DNA from: Streptomyces sp. MJM8645
GTDB taxonomy: Bacteria; Actinomycetota; Actinomycetes; Streptomycetales; Streptomycetaceae
Length of the DNA: 64,000 nucleotides
Assembly: GCF_001625365.1 (NCBI RefSeq)
Contig: NZ_LJJF01000002.1
Coordinates: forward strand, 1,399,501-1,463,500
Direction: 5' to 3'
Each line of letters starts with the position of its first letter. Within the stretch, counting starts at the first letter, position 1. The translations under genes and the position numbers were made by a program. The notes beneath the pieces were generated by a model. That model worked only from the letters and a program-made list of their open reading frames with translations, searched no databases and was not told the origin of the DNA. This document shows positions 24,906-32,780 of this stretch, one piece after another.

Positions 24906-25670
24906 CTACTTGCCGGCGGCTGCCATAGAGGTGACGGCGTCGGCGATGGTGGCGCGGTAGTTGCCCATGTGGGGGTTGAGGACGCGGGTGTCGGGGGTGA
25001 GTGGGAAGTTGTGGGTGGCGGCGAGGGGCATGTTGGTGTCGTCCTGGTCGGCGAGGACGTTGATCTCGTTGATGTCGGGGGTGGTGCCGGTGGTGGCGCC
25101 GCCGGGGTTGAGGTCGATGACGACGTAGGCGTTCTGGCCTGCGGGGACGGGGAAGCGCAGGGTGCCGCTGGCGAGTACGGGCCGGATGTTGTTGCTCTGG
25201 TCGCGGGCGGTGGAGTTGCCGAGGTTGACGCCGGGGGAGGAGCTGAGGCTGCAGGCGCTGGTGCCGGTGTTGTGGACTTCGATGACCCGCTGGCTGGGTG
25301 CTCCGGGGCGTGCGGTGACGTGGATGGAGAGGTTGCCGATGTCGCAGGGGGTGGCGTCGGCGGGGGCGGGGGCGTTGCCGCCGCCGGGCCGGGCGCTGGT
25401 GGAGGGGCTGGTGCCGGACGGGGTGTGCGGTGCGCCCGTGGGGGCGTGCGACGCCGCGCCCGTGGCCGGTGCGGTCGGTGACCCCGCTGCGGGAGCAGCG
25501 CCGGTGGGAGCAGCGCCGGTGGGGGCGGGTGCGACGGCCGCGGTGGTGGGGGAGGCCTTCGGGCCGGCGGCCGGGTCGGCGTTGTCGGGCCCGCAGGCGG
25601 TCAGGACGAGTCCGGCCCCGACGGCGAGGACGGCGGTGACGAGCAGCGGGCGACGGCGGCGGACGGACAT
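24906..25670 (-). CDS. DUF4232 lipoprotein
   Basis: Surface lipoprotein of 254 aa. The lipobox LVLTAC places the lipidated Cys at residue 26. A long Ala/Pro/Thr linker with repeated PTGAAPTGAAP leads to a beta-sandwich domain (IHVTARPGAPSQRVIEVHNT, CSLSSSPGVNL) of the DUF4232 type common in actinobacteria. ATG at 25670 was preferred over an upstream in-frame start because the signal begins there and GGGAGCC precedes it. Confidence 0.8.
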   Translation of the reverse strand: MSVRRRRPLLVTAVLAVGAGLVLTACGPDNADPAAGPKASPTTAAVAPAPTGAAPTGAAPAAGSPTAPATGAASHAPTGAPHTPSGTSPSTSARPGGGNAPAPADATPCDIGNLSIHVTARPGAPSQRVIEVHNTGTSACSLSSSPGVNLGNSTARDQSNNIRPVLASGTLRFPVPAGQNAYVVIDLNPGGATTGTTPDINEINVLADQDDTNMPLAATHNFPLTPDTRVLNPHMGNYRATIADAVTSMAAAGK

Positions 25671-25852
25671 GGTGGCTCCCCGATGGCGATGTGTGCTGGC
25701 TTGCTGGACACCCACCATGACGGTTGGTCAGTGCATTTCGGTGGCACGCGTGGCGTCACAATCACCAGGACATCGCGAGGACCGGACTGTGACAATCCAT
25801 CGGGGAGCTGCGGGTTGACACGGCGTACTTCGGGCCGGTCAGAGCCAGCAGG

Positions 25853-26824
25853 TCAGAGCCAGCCGTTCTGGGCGGCCTTGATGCCGGCCTCGAAGCGGCT
25901 GCTGGCGTTGAGCCGCTCCATGATGGAGGCCATGTGGCGGCCGACGGTGCGGGAGGAGATGCCCAGGCGCTGGCCGGCGGTGTCGTCGGTGAGGCCGGTG
26001 CCGAGCAGGCGCAGCAGTTCGCGTTCGGTGGCGGTGAGTCCGGTGGTGGGGTCGCCGGGGGCGGTGGCGCCGAGCGGGACGGCGGTGTTCCAGGCCTGTT
26101 CGTAGAGGTCGAGCAGGGCGGTGAGGATGCCGGGTTCGGTGACGTGCAGTGCGCCCTTGCGGTGGTCCTCGGGGTCGATGGGGACGAGGGCCTCGCGACG
26201 GTCGGCGATGACGATGCGCTGGGGGATGGTGGGGGCGGTGCGGACTTCGCCGCCCTGGCTGAGCAGCCAGTGGGCGTACCCGGTGACGTGCGGCTGGTGG
26301 CGGGTGGAGTCCTGGTAGAGGGTGCGGATGGTGATGCCGCGGGCGAGGGCGCCGGCGTCTCCGGGGCGGGAGGAGTCGAGGTCTTCGGGCCGCTGGTTTC
26401 CGGGCTGGCTGCTGAGGGCTTCCGTGGTGGTGGTGCGGCTCATCTGCTCCAGGCAGTGGTGGACGGCGTCCATGCCCAGCAGGCGTTCGCCGTGGGCGGC
26501 GTGGTGTTCGGCGCGTTCGGCGACCATGCGGGTGACGGCGGCGCGGGACGCGGCGAGGGCGGCCTGGCGGGCGGCGAGGTCGGCTTCCTGGCGGGCGAGC
26601 ATCTCGGCGAGGCCGACGGCCGGGTCGACGGCGCGCATCCGGCCGGGGTGGTCGGCGGAGGCGCGTACGAGCATGAGGGCGCCGAGTTCGTCGAGGCAGT
26701 CGTGGACCTGGGTGGCGGTGGTCGCGCAGCGCCCGGCTATCGCTTCGACGTCGGCGGCGGGGTGGTCGAGCAGGGCTTGGTAGACCTGCTCGGCTCGGGC
26801 CGATAGTCCAAGCGCCTGCAACAT
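25853..26824 (-). CDS. TrmB-like/LuxR C-terminal transcriptional regulator
   Basis: Regulator of 323 aa with a TrmB-like winged HTH at residues 1-60 (LSARAEQVYQALLDHPAADV), a coiled helix (LARQEADLAARQAALAASRA) at about 100-140, a sensor region, and a LuxR-type HTH at about 260-315 (LTATERELLRLLGTGLTDDT, then LGISSRTVGRHMASIMERL). This architecture recurs in streptomycetes next to small peptides. It is divergent from the 44-aa secreted peptide, with two palindromes in the shared 350-base region, so it probably controls and may sense that peptide (inference). Confidence 0.85.
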   Translation of the reverse strand: MLQALGLSARAEQVYQALLDHPAADVEAIAGRCATTATQVHDCLDELGALMLVRASADHPGRMRAVDPAVGLAEMLARQEADLAARQAALAASRAAVTRMVAERAEHHAAHGERLLGMDAVHHCLEQMSRTTTTEALSSQPGNQRPEDLDSSRPGDAGALARGITIRTLYQDSTRHQPHVTGYAHWLLSQGGEVRTAPTIPQRIVIADRREALVPIDPEDHRKGALHVTEPGILTALLDLYEQAWNTAVPLGATAPGDPTTGLTATERELLRLLGTGLTDDTAGQRLGISSRTVGRHMASIMERLNASSRFEAGIKAAQNGWL

Positions 26825-27174
26825 GGTGTCCCCCTTGTGTGATGATCCGTGAGCTCTCGTGGCTATGACAGCACACGAAGCTTCATGATCCTTTCATGGG
26901 GCGACACCGCCCTCAAGGTCGGATATCCGGCCTCGACGGCAGGCCGCGCCATCCAGTTTTTGTCATGCGCGTGACAGTATGTCCGGAGTCGGACAGGCCG
27001 GTTGGCGACACCCGCAAGGCCTTCCGAGCCGCCCCCCGACCGGCAAAGCTAGTGATCGCCGCCAGGGAGTCAGCCAGGAAGACAGCCCGGACGGCAGCCG
27101 GACGGCGCGTCGACCGCGGGACGCACCGATCGGAGAAATCCCTTCGTGTCAGCAACAGTTGAGGACAACCGATC
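26825..27174. promoter_or_regulatory. Divergent control region with two palindromes
   Basis: TGTCA-N6-TGACA lies at 26961-26976 and TGTCCG-N4-CGGACA, perfect, at 26980-26995. They are adjacent, and centred about 145 bases from the regulator and 190 from the peptide start. Together they look like a two-site operator for a dimeric factor. The GAGGA ribosome site of the peptide lies at 27161-27165. Confidence 0.6.
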
Positions 27175-27309
27175 GTGATCCAGGCCCGTATCGCCAAGGC
27201 CGCCGCGGCCATCGCCATCTCGCTGGGCGCGCTGCTCGCCGCCCCCGCCGTCCTGTCGGTGAGCGCCCAGGACACCGCCGTCAACGCCAGCTTCGGCTGG
27301 GGCGGCTGA
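27175..27309 (+). CDS. 44-aa secreted peptide, candidate signal
   Basis: GTG at 27175 behind GAGGA. The peptide has a basic start (VIQARIAKAA), a hydrophobic core (AIAISLGALLAAPAVL) and a probable signal-peptidase site after SVSA. Cleavage would release QDTAVNASFGWGG, 13 residues ending in a Trp-Gly-Gly tail. No Cys or Ser/Thr-rich core suggests a lanthipeptide, and no modifying enzyme is adjacent. Position next to a dual-HTH regulator suggests a pheromone or regulatory peptide. It is too small for ordinary gene callers. Confidence 0.6.
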   Translation: MIQARIAKAAAAIAISLGALLAAPAVLSVSAQDTAVNASFGWGG

Positions 27310-27316
27310 CCCGCGG

Positions 27317-27649
27317 ATGGACGTCATCTACGCCGCCCTGCACCGCAGGCAGAGCGCCGGGCCGGTTCCAGCCGGCGAGGCGGCCGAGGTGACCGAGGTG
27401 GACAAGGCAGGTGAGGCGGCCGAGGTCCGCGCCGTCCTGTGGGCCCACGCCCGCCCCGACGACGGCCTCCAGCACATCACCGTCCGAAGCGAGGCCGACC
27501 GCGTCGACCTGCTCGTCTACCTCGCCAGCCGTGACCCCGCCGTCGCGGAGGACACCCTGAGCCGGGCCCACGTCCTGATCGCCCGAGGCCACCAGGCCTC
27601 ACCCCTGATGCGCCGGCGCTACCAGCCACCGGCGCCCCCCGGCCGCTGA
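27317..27649 (+). CDS. Small hypothetical protein downstream of the peptide
   Basis: A 110-aa protein starting 7 bases after the peptide stop, so probably co-transcribed. It carries an internal duplication (AGEAAEVTEVDKAGEAAEV) in the first third. The rest is helical (LLVYLASRDPAVAEDTLSRA). No signal peptide and no known family. No clear ribosome site, which is consistent with coupling to the peptide. Confidence 0.6.
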   Translation: MDVIYAALHRRQSAGPVPAGEAAEVTEVDKAGEAAEVRAVLWAHARPDDGLQHITVRSEADRVDLLVYLASRDPAVAEDTLSRAHVLIARGHQASPLMRRRYQPPAPPGR

Positions 27650-27784
27650 ACCCGCGCCGCCGCTGAACCCGCACCGCGGCCGCTGCGCCGCCGCCGCACC
27701 CGCACGACGCTGTCCGGCATCCGATGCCGTCTCGAACTCGCAACCCGCAATCCGCAGCCCGTAACCCGCAAGAGGAGCTCCGCC

Positions 27785-29041
27785 ATGCCTTCGTCCACGC
27801 TGTCCAGGCTTGCCCACGTCGCCCTCGCGGCCTCCCTCGCCGCTTCCGGTGCGATAGTTGCGACCGCCGTCACCACCACGGCGGCCCACGCGGCCACGGC
27901 CACGGCCACCGCCGCCGCCGTCTCGGCCTCGTCCTCGATCGACGGCAAGGTGACCCGCAGTGAGGTCATCCAGCGGGCGCAGTACTGGCTGGGCAAGCAG
28001 ATCGCCTACAGCTGGGAGGGCTGGTACCCGGACTCCAGCGGCCGCAACTACCGTACGGACTGCTCGGGTTACGTCTCCATGGCCTGGCACCTGGGCGCCA
28101 GCCCCAACACCCAGGGCATCGCGGACTCCTACACCTACGAGATCCCGCGCAGCGAGCTCAAGGCCGGCGACGTCCTCAACAGCTACTACAACCACGTCCT
28201 GCTCTTCGAGAAGTGGGACGACGCCGCCCACACGACCTTCTCGTACTACTCCTTCGGCTCCACCCCGGTGAAGCACGTCACCGGCGCCTCCATCAACGGC
28301 ACCCTCGACTCGCACCCCAACAGCGAGTACAAGGCCCTGCGCTACAAGAACATCGTCGACGACGTCCAGACCCGGGCCACGAAGGCCGGCGTGTACCACC
28401 CGTCCACCCAGACCTTCTACGAAGGCGACAACACGGGTTCCACGCTGGGCTCGGCGAAGTTCGGCAACGCGGGCTGGACCCCGTTGGTCGGCGACTGGAA
28501 CGGTGACGGCGTCGCCAGCGTCGGCGCGTACGACCCGGCCACCGCGACGTTCTACCTCAGCAACGACAACAGCACCGCCGCCGGGACCGCGAAGTTCGGC
28601 AACCCCGGTTGGATCCCGCTGGTCGGCGACTGGAACGGTGACGGTGTCACCAGCGTCGGCGCGTACGACCCCGCCACTGCCACGTTCTACCTCAGCAACG
28701 ACAACAGCACCGCCGCCGTGACCACGACGTTCGGCAACCCGGGCTGGATCCCGCTGGTCGGCGACTGGAACAAGGACGGCAAGGACAGCATCGGCGCGTA
28801 CGACCCGACGACCCAGACCTTCTACGAGAGCAACGACAACAGCACGGTCGCGGGTTCGGTGAAGTTCGGCAACGCGGGCTGGACCCCGCTGGTCGGTGAC
28901 TGGAACAACGACGGCGTCACCAGCATCGGCGCGTACGACCCGAGCACCCAGACCTTCTACCTCAGCAACGACAACAGCACCACCGCCGCCAGCTTCGTCT
29001 ACGGCAGCCCCGGCGACGTCCCGATCGCCGGCCGCTGGTAG
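27785..29041 (+). CDS. Secreted NlpC/P60-type hydrolase with five 45-aa repeats
   Basis: Cell-wall hydrolase of 418 aa. After a signal peptide (residues 1-37) comes an NlpC/P60-like domain with the catalytic Cys in TDCSGYVSMAW and His in YYNHVLLFE, which would cut peptide bonds in muropeptides. From about residue 200 there are five repeats of about 45 aa (GAYDPATATFYLSNDNSTAA and GNPGWIPLVGDWNGDG), an FG-GAP/VCBS-like calcium-binding style. ATG at 27785 follows GAGGAG. The next gene has the same repeats, in places identical at nucleotide level. Confidence 0.85.
   Translation: MPSSTLSRLAHVALAASLAASGAIVATAVTTTAAHAATATATAAAVSASSSIDGKVTRSEVIQRAQYWLGKQIAYSWEGWYPDSSGRNYRTDCSGYVSMAWHLGASPNTQGIADSYTYEIPRSELKAGDVLNSYYNHVLLFEKWDDAAHTTFSYYSFGSTPVKHVTGASINGTLDSHPNSEYKALRYKNIVDDVQTRATKAGVYHPSTQTFYEGDNTGSTLGSAKFGNAGWTPLVGDWNGDGVASVGAYDPATATFYLSNDNSTAAGTAKFGNPGWIPLVGDWNGDGVTSVGAYDPATATFYLSNDNSTAAVTTTFGNPGWIPLVGDWNKDGKDSIGAYDPTTQTFYESNDNSTVAGSVKFGNAGWTPLVGDWNNDGVTSIGAYDPSTQTFYLSNDNSTTAASFVYGSPGDVPIAGRW
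28715..28807 (+). repeat. 93-bp segment identical to 29668-29760
   Basis: These 93 bases in the NlpC/P60 gene recur without change at 29668-29760 in the Rpf-like gene. The identity covers synonymous positions, so it reflects recent duplication or gene conversion rather than protein constraint. Confidence 0.9.
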
Positions 29042-29079
29042 TCCGCCCCCCAACCGACACGAAAGGAAGTCAGTCGAGC

Positions 29080-30129
29080 ATGCCCGAGAACAAGTCGACC
29101 ACCCGTCACACCGGTCACACCCGTCGCACCCGCTCGCTCGCCGCTGTCGCCCTGGGGGCGGCCGTCCTGTCCGCCGCCTCCCAGGCACCGGCCCAAGCCG
29201 CCTCGGTGGGCACCTGGGACAGGGTCGCCCAGTGCGAGAGCACCGGAAACTGGAGCATCAACACCAACAACGGCAACTACGGCGGCCTGCAGATCACGCT
29301 GCCCACCTGGAAGGCCTACGGCGGCCTGGCCTACGCCTCCCGGCCCGATCTCGCTACCAAGAAGCAGCAGATCCTCGTAGGGGAGAAGATCCTCGCCGGC
29401 CAGGGCCCCGGCGCCTGGCCCAACTGCAACGCGGGCCTGAGCACCGACCACGCCAAGCCGTACTCGGACCGGATCGGCGCGTACGACCCGGCCACCGCCA
29501 CCTTCTACGAGAGCAACGACAACAGCACCGTTGCGGGCTCGGCGAAGTTCGGCAACCCCGGTTGGACCCCGTTGGTCGGCGACTGGAACGGCGACGGTGT
29601 CAGCAGCGTCGGCGCGTACGACCCGGCCACCGCGACGTTCTACCTCAGCAACGACAACAGCACGGTTGCCGTGACCACGACGTTCGGCAACCCGGGCTGG
29701 ATCCCGCTGGTCGGCGACTGGAACAAGGACGGCAAGGACAGCATCGGCGCGTACGACCCGGCCACCGCCACCTTCTACGAGAGCAACGACAACAGCACCG
29801 TTGCGGGCTCGGCGAAGTTCGGCAACCCCGGTTGGACCCCGCTGGTCGGCGACTGGAACGGCGACGGCGTCACCAGCATCGGCGCCTACGACCCGAACAC
29901 CCAGACCTTCTACCTCAGCAACGACAACAGCACCACCGCCGTGACCGCGAAGTTCGGCAACCCCGGCTGGAAGCCCCTCGTCGGCGACTGGAACGGCTCC
30001 GGCAAGGACAGCGTCGGCGGCTACGACCCGGCCACCGCGACGTTCTACCTCAGCAACGACAACAGCACCGCCGCCGTGACGACGAAGTTCGGCAACCCCG
30101 GCTGGATCCCCCTCAAGGGAAGCTGGTAA
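29080..30129 (+). CDS. Secreted Rpf-like transglycosylase with five 45-aa repeats
   Basis: Resuscitation-promoting-factor-like protein (349 aa). After the signal peptide the Rpf domain occupies about residues 42-115: GTWDRVAQCESTGNWSINTN, with the Glu of CES as the catalytic acid, and YGGLQITLPTWKAYGG. It cleaves glycan strands of peptidoglycan and can wake dormant cells or spores. The rest is five copies of the same repeat as the gene upstream. AAAGGAAG precedes the ATG. The two hydrolases probably bind the same wall target and act together. The 3' end is duplicated. Confidence 0.88.
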   Translation: MPENKSTTRHTGHTRRTRSLAAVALGAAVLSAASQAPAQAASVGTWDRVAQCESTGNWSINTNNGNYGGLQITLPTWKAYGGLAYASRPDLATKKQQILVGEKILAGQGPGAWPNCNAGLSTDHAKPYSDRIGAYDPATATFYESNDNSTVAGSAKFGNPGWTPLVGDWNGDGVSSVGAYDPATATFYLSNDNSTVAVTTTFGNPGWIPLVGDWNKDGKDSIGAYDPATATFYESNDNSTVAGSAKFGNPGWTPLVGDWNGDGVTSIGAYDPNTQTFYLSNDNSTTAVTAKFGNPGWKPLVGDWNGSGKDSVGGYDPATATFYLSNDNSTAAVTTKFGNPGWIPLKGSW

Positions 30130-30160
30130 CCGCTCATCAAGGGAAGCTGGTAACCGCTCA
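30113..30160 (+). repeat. 24-bp tandem duplication across the stop codon
   Basis: TCAAGGGAAGCTGGTAACCG plus four bases occurs twice head to tail (30113-30136 and 30137-30160). The first copy includes the last codons and stop of the Rpf-like gene, so the duplication leaves the protein unchanged. Confidence 0.95.
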
Positions 30161-30241
30161 CCGACCAGCTCACCCGGACGCGAACCGGGGCCGGCGGCGG
30201 GCCTTGAGGACCGCGGCCAGCCAACACCGCGCACACCGGGC

Positions 30242-30271
30242 GGCGGCCTGCACCATGAGGTGCAGGCCGCC
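30242..30271 (+). terminator. Hairpin terminator after the Rpf-like gene
   Basis: A perfect 13-bp stem (GGCGGCCTGCACC / GGTGCAGGCCGCC) around ATGA. It separates the hydrolase pair from the M14 peptidase. Confidence 0.8.
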
Positions 30272-30313
30272 GCCGTTGGCGCGAGACTGGCGGGCAGACA
30301 AGGGAGGGCACCG

Positions 30314-31720
30314 ATGTTGACCGATACGTCGACCAGCGCCGGCAGGGCGATCCTGCTTCACGACCGGCACCCCACGCTGGAAGAACTCGCCGACACAGCA
30401 CACCTGTTGGCCGCCAGGCACCCGGAACTCTGCCGCGTGCGCACCGCCGGAACCTCCCGCGCCGGCCAGCCGCTGGTGCTCCTGACGATCGGCCGCGCCA
30501 CCGCCACCGACAGCGTGCTGATCGTGACGGGTGCGCACGCCGACGAGTTCTCCGGCCGCGCCGGCATCGTGGAACTGGCCCACCGGGTCCTCGCGCAGCC
30601 GTCTCTGCACGAGGCGGTGACCTGGAACTTTCTGCTCTGCCTCGACCCCGACGGGGCACGCCTCGCAGAGGCCGGCGCCGGCACCCGAAGCCTGCCCGAG
30701 TACTTCGAGCACTACTTCCGCCCCGCCGCCGAGGAACAGCCCGAGTGGGCGCCGGCGACCGGCGGGAGACTGCCCGAGAGCCGGATCCTCCTCGACCTGA
30801 TCGACGACCTCCGGCCGTCCCTCCAGTTCTCCCTCCACAGCGCCGACGTCGGCGGGACCTTCCTCCAGTCGACCTGCGATCTGGCCGGCCTCGCCGAGCC
30901 GTTCGCAAAATCCGCCGCCGGACTCGGGATCCCGGTCGAGACCGGCCCCTACGACGCCTTCTGGCTGCGCGAAGCGGGCCCGGGCGTCTTCATGATGGCG
31001 CCGCACCACATCGACCAGCAGGAAAGCAGCACCGGAATGCTGGCGCCACCTCACGCCGACCAGCCTCACGCCGGCCAACCCGACACCGGCCAACCTCACC
31101 CCGGCCAGCAGCAGGAGACAGGAGGCGTCCGCGCCACCACCTGGTTCGCCCCCCAGCGCTACGGCGGCGAGACGGTCATCGTCGAGACGCCGGTCTGGGC
31201 CAGCGCCCACCTCGGGGACACCCGCCCGGCCGACGACCCCTACGCGCGCCTGACCGCCTGCGCCGGCCAGGTCCGGGAGCGCGGACGCCTGGTCACCGAC
31301 CTGATGGACGAAGTTCTGCCCCACCTGGACGACACCGCCCTGCTCCGGGCCGCGCGCACGCCGCTGACGGCATCGCGGCAACTGGCCCACGAATGGGACC
31401 CGCAGGCCGCCGGACAGCGCCTCCTCCACCCGAGGCCCATGACCGAGGCGAGACTCGCCGGCATCGAACTGTGGGCCCACCGGATCCCGGTCCGCGCGGC
31501 CGCGCTGCTCCGCCGCGCCGCCGAGGCGGCCAAGGCACCCACCACACCGGCCACCGCCCGACTCGACCACCTCCTCCAGGACTGGTGCGCCCAGTACCAG
31601 CAGCGCTTCCAGCCGCTCTGGCTGCCCGTCGCCCGCCAGGCAGAGCACCAGGCGAACACCGTCCAGGCCGCCGTGGAGCTCAGCCGTCCGACGAGGCCCG
31701 GCTTTCGGCGCGACCGGTAG
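30314..31720 (+). CDS. M14 family metallocarboxypeptidase
   Basis: Zinc carboxypeptidase (468 aa). The metal ligands are His75 and Glu78 in GAHADEF and His175 in FSLHSAD. The catalytic Glu is expected in ETVIVETPVW. There is no signal peptide, so it is probably cytosolic. An insertion around residues 240-265 has repeats of the type PHAGQPDTGQPHPGQ, unusual for the family. ATG at 30314 follows AGGGAGG. It may trim peptides or cell-wall fragments. Confidence 0.82.
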   Translation: MLTDTSTSAGRAILLHDRHPTLEELADTAHLLAARHPELCRVRTAGTSRAGQPLVLLTIGRATATDSVLIVTGAHADEFSGRAGIVELAHRVLAQPSLHEAVTWNFLLCLDPDGARLAEAGAGTRSLPEYFEHYFRPAAEEQPEWAPATGGRLPESRILLDLIDDLRPSLQFSLHSADVGGTFLQSTCDLAGLAEPFAKSAAGLGIPVETGPYDAFWLREAGPGVFMMAPHHIDQQESSTGMLAPPHADQPHAGQPDTGQPHPGQQQETGGVRATTWFAPQRYGGETVIVETPVWASAHLGDTRPADDPYARLTACAGQVRERGRLVTDLMDEVLPHLDDTALLRAARTPLTASRQLAHEWDPQAAGQRLLHPRPMTEARLAGIELWAHRIPVRAAALLRRAAEAAKAPTTPATARLDHLLQDWCAQYQQRFQPLWLPVARQAEHQANTVQAAVELSRPTRPGFRRDR

Positions 31721-31806
31721 AGCGCTCCGCAAAAACCCGTTTGGTGGGCGAGGTGACCGCTGCTATGTTTTCGGAGGCCGTGCGAGAGAACGAGGAGGTG
31801 GTACCC

Positions 31807-31860
31807 GTGAACGCAGTATTCACATGGGTGCTCTCCTCCGGGGTCACGGTCGGGCGATAG
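31807..31860 (+). CDS. 17-aa leader peptide upstream of the alpha/beta hydrolase
   Basis: GTG at 31807 has an excellent ribosome site, GAGGAGG at 31792-31798, eight bases away. It encodes MNAVFTWVLSSGVTVGR. The frame stops at 31858-31860, exactly where the 5' arm of a hairpin begins that folds over the next gene's ribosome site. This is the layout of a translational attenuator as in antibiotic-inducible genes. No run of one amino acid is present, so an amino-acid attenuator is unlikely. Confidence 0.65.
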   Translation: MNAVFTWVLSSGVTVGR

Positions 31861-31905
31861 GTCGTCCGGGAGCGCCGTATCTGAGCCCTCCCGAAAGGCA
31901 CGACC
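31860..31905 (+). promoter_or_regulatory. Hairpin masking the hydrolase ribosome site
   Basis: The outer stem is GGTCGT (31860-31865) with ACGACC (31900-31905). The inner stem is CGGGAG (31867-31872) with CTCCCG (31888-31893). The SD sequence AAAGG (31895-31898) lies in the internal bulge and the ATG (31906) directly follows the outer stem. A ribosome paused at the end of the leader would cover the 5' arm and open it. Confidence 0.65.
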
Positions 31906-32640
31906 ATGCACTTCACTTCTGAACAGCGTTTCGACGACGGTGTCCTCGAGCGTGAGTTCACCCTCGGCGAGATCCCCGGCATCCTGTGGACGCCCGGATC
32001 CGTATCCGCGCCGGCGCCGCTGATCCTGCTCGGCCACCCTCCCCTCGGACTGCGCAGGATGTACCCCCGACTGGTGGCCCGGGCCCGGCACGCCGCGGCG
32101 GATGGCTTCGCCACGGCCACCATCGAGCTCCCCGGAAGCGGCGACCGGCCTCGTTGGCCCGCCGTGGAGCAGGCCCGCGCTGACCTGCGCCGGGCGATGG
32201 AGGCCGGCGAGCCGGTCGGCGACGAGATCGTCGACGCCCTCGTCCTCCCGCTGGTCGACAAGGCGGTCCCGGAATGGCAGGCCGCCCTGGACGCCCTCCT
32301 CACGCTGCCCGACATCGGCGGCCCGGTCGCGTACTCGGGGGGAGTGATCTCCATCGGCGTCCGGCTGGCGGTGGTCGAGCCGCGCATCTCGGCCGCCGTT
32401 CTGTTCGCCGGAAGTTTCGTGCCCCGCTCCATGTTCGAGGAGGCCCGGCAGGTCACCATTCCGCTGCATGTCCTGTTGCAGTGGGACGACGAAGGGAACG
32501 ACCGGCAGGCGGCCCTGGACCTGTTCGACGCCTTCGGCTCGAAGGAGAAGTCCCTGCACGCCAACATGGGCGGGCACACCGGTGTCCCGCAGTTCGCCGG
32601 GGACGCCGCGGCCCAGTTCTTCACCCGACACCTGAAGTGA
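31906..32640 (+). CDS. Alpha/beta hydrolase, possibly a drug esterase
   Basis: Serine hydrolase of 244 aa, cytosolic. The nucleophile is probably Ser144 in AYSGGVI, the acid Asp194/195 in LQWDDEGN and the base His224 in MGGHTG. GHPP near residue 44 forms the oxyanion hole. The protein resembles the alpha/beta-hydrolase group to which macrolide esterases such as EstX and EstT belong; from memory EstX is similar, but I cannot align them. The inducible-looking leader supports a resistance role (inference). The usual annotation would be dienelactone-hydrolase-like. Confidence 0.8.
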   Translation: MHFTSEQRFDDGVLEREFTLGEIPGILWTPGSVSAPAPLILLGHPPLGLRRMYPRLVARARHAAADGFATATIELPGSGDRPRWPAVEQARADLRRAMEAGEPVGDEIVDALVLPLVDKAVPEWQAALDALLTLPDIGGPVAYSGGVISIGVRLAVVEPRISAAVLFAGSFVPRSMFEEARQVTIPLHVLLQWDDEGNDRQAALDLFDAFGSKEKSLHANMGGHTGVPQFAGDAAAQFFTRHLK

Positions 32641-32737
32641 GGCCGGGCCGTCAGACCGGCGGCAGACGGTAACTGATGTCGGCCGGCCTGCCACTCGTCG
32701 ACGGCAGGTCCCGGCCGTCAACAGATCTCTGCACCGT

Positions 32738-32767
32738 GGGCCCCTGCCGAACTCTCGGCAGGGGCCC
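32738..32767. terminator. Bidirectional hairpin terminator
   Basis: A perfect 13-bp stem (GGGCCCCTGCCGA / TCGGCAGGGGCCC) with loop ACTC, between the convergent hydrolase and monooxygenase remnant. Confidence 0.8.
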
Positions 32768-32780
32768 GTGCTGCCTGAAG

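Noticed and set aside
27175..27309. Lanthipeptide or lasso precursor
   Set aside because: No Cys, no Ser/Thr-rich core, and no modification, ligase or transporter genes adjacent; a signal peptide is present instead.
28400..30120. CRISPR array or IS repeats suggested by dense repeats
   Set aside because: The repeats are in-frame coding repeats of 135 bases in two secreted proteins.
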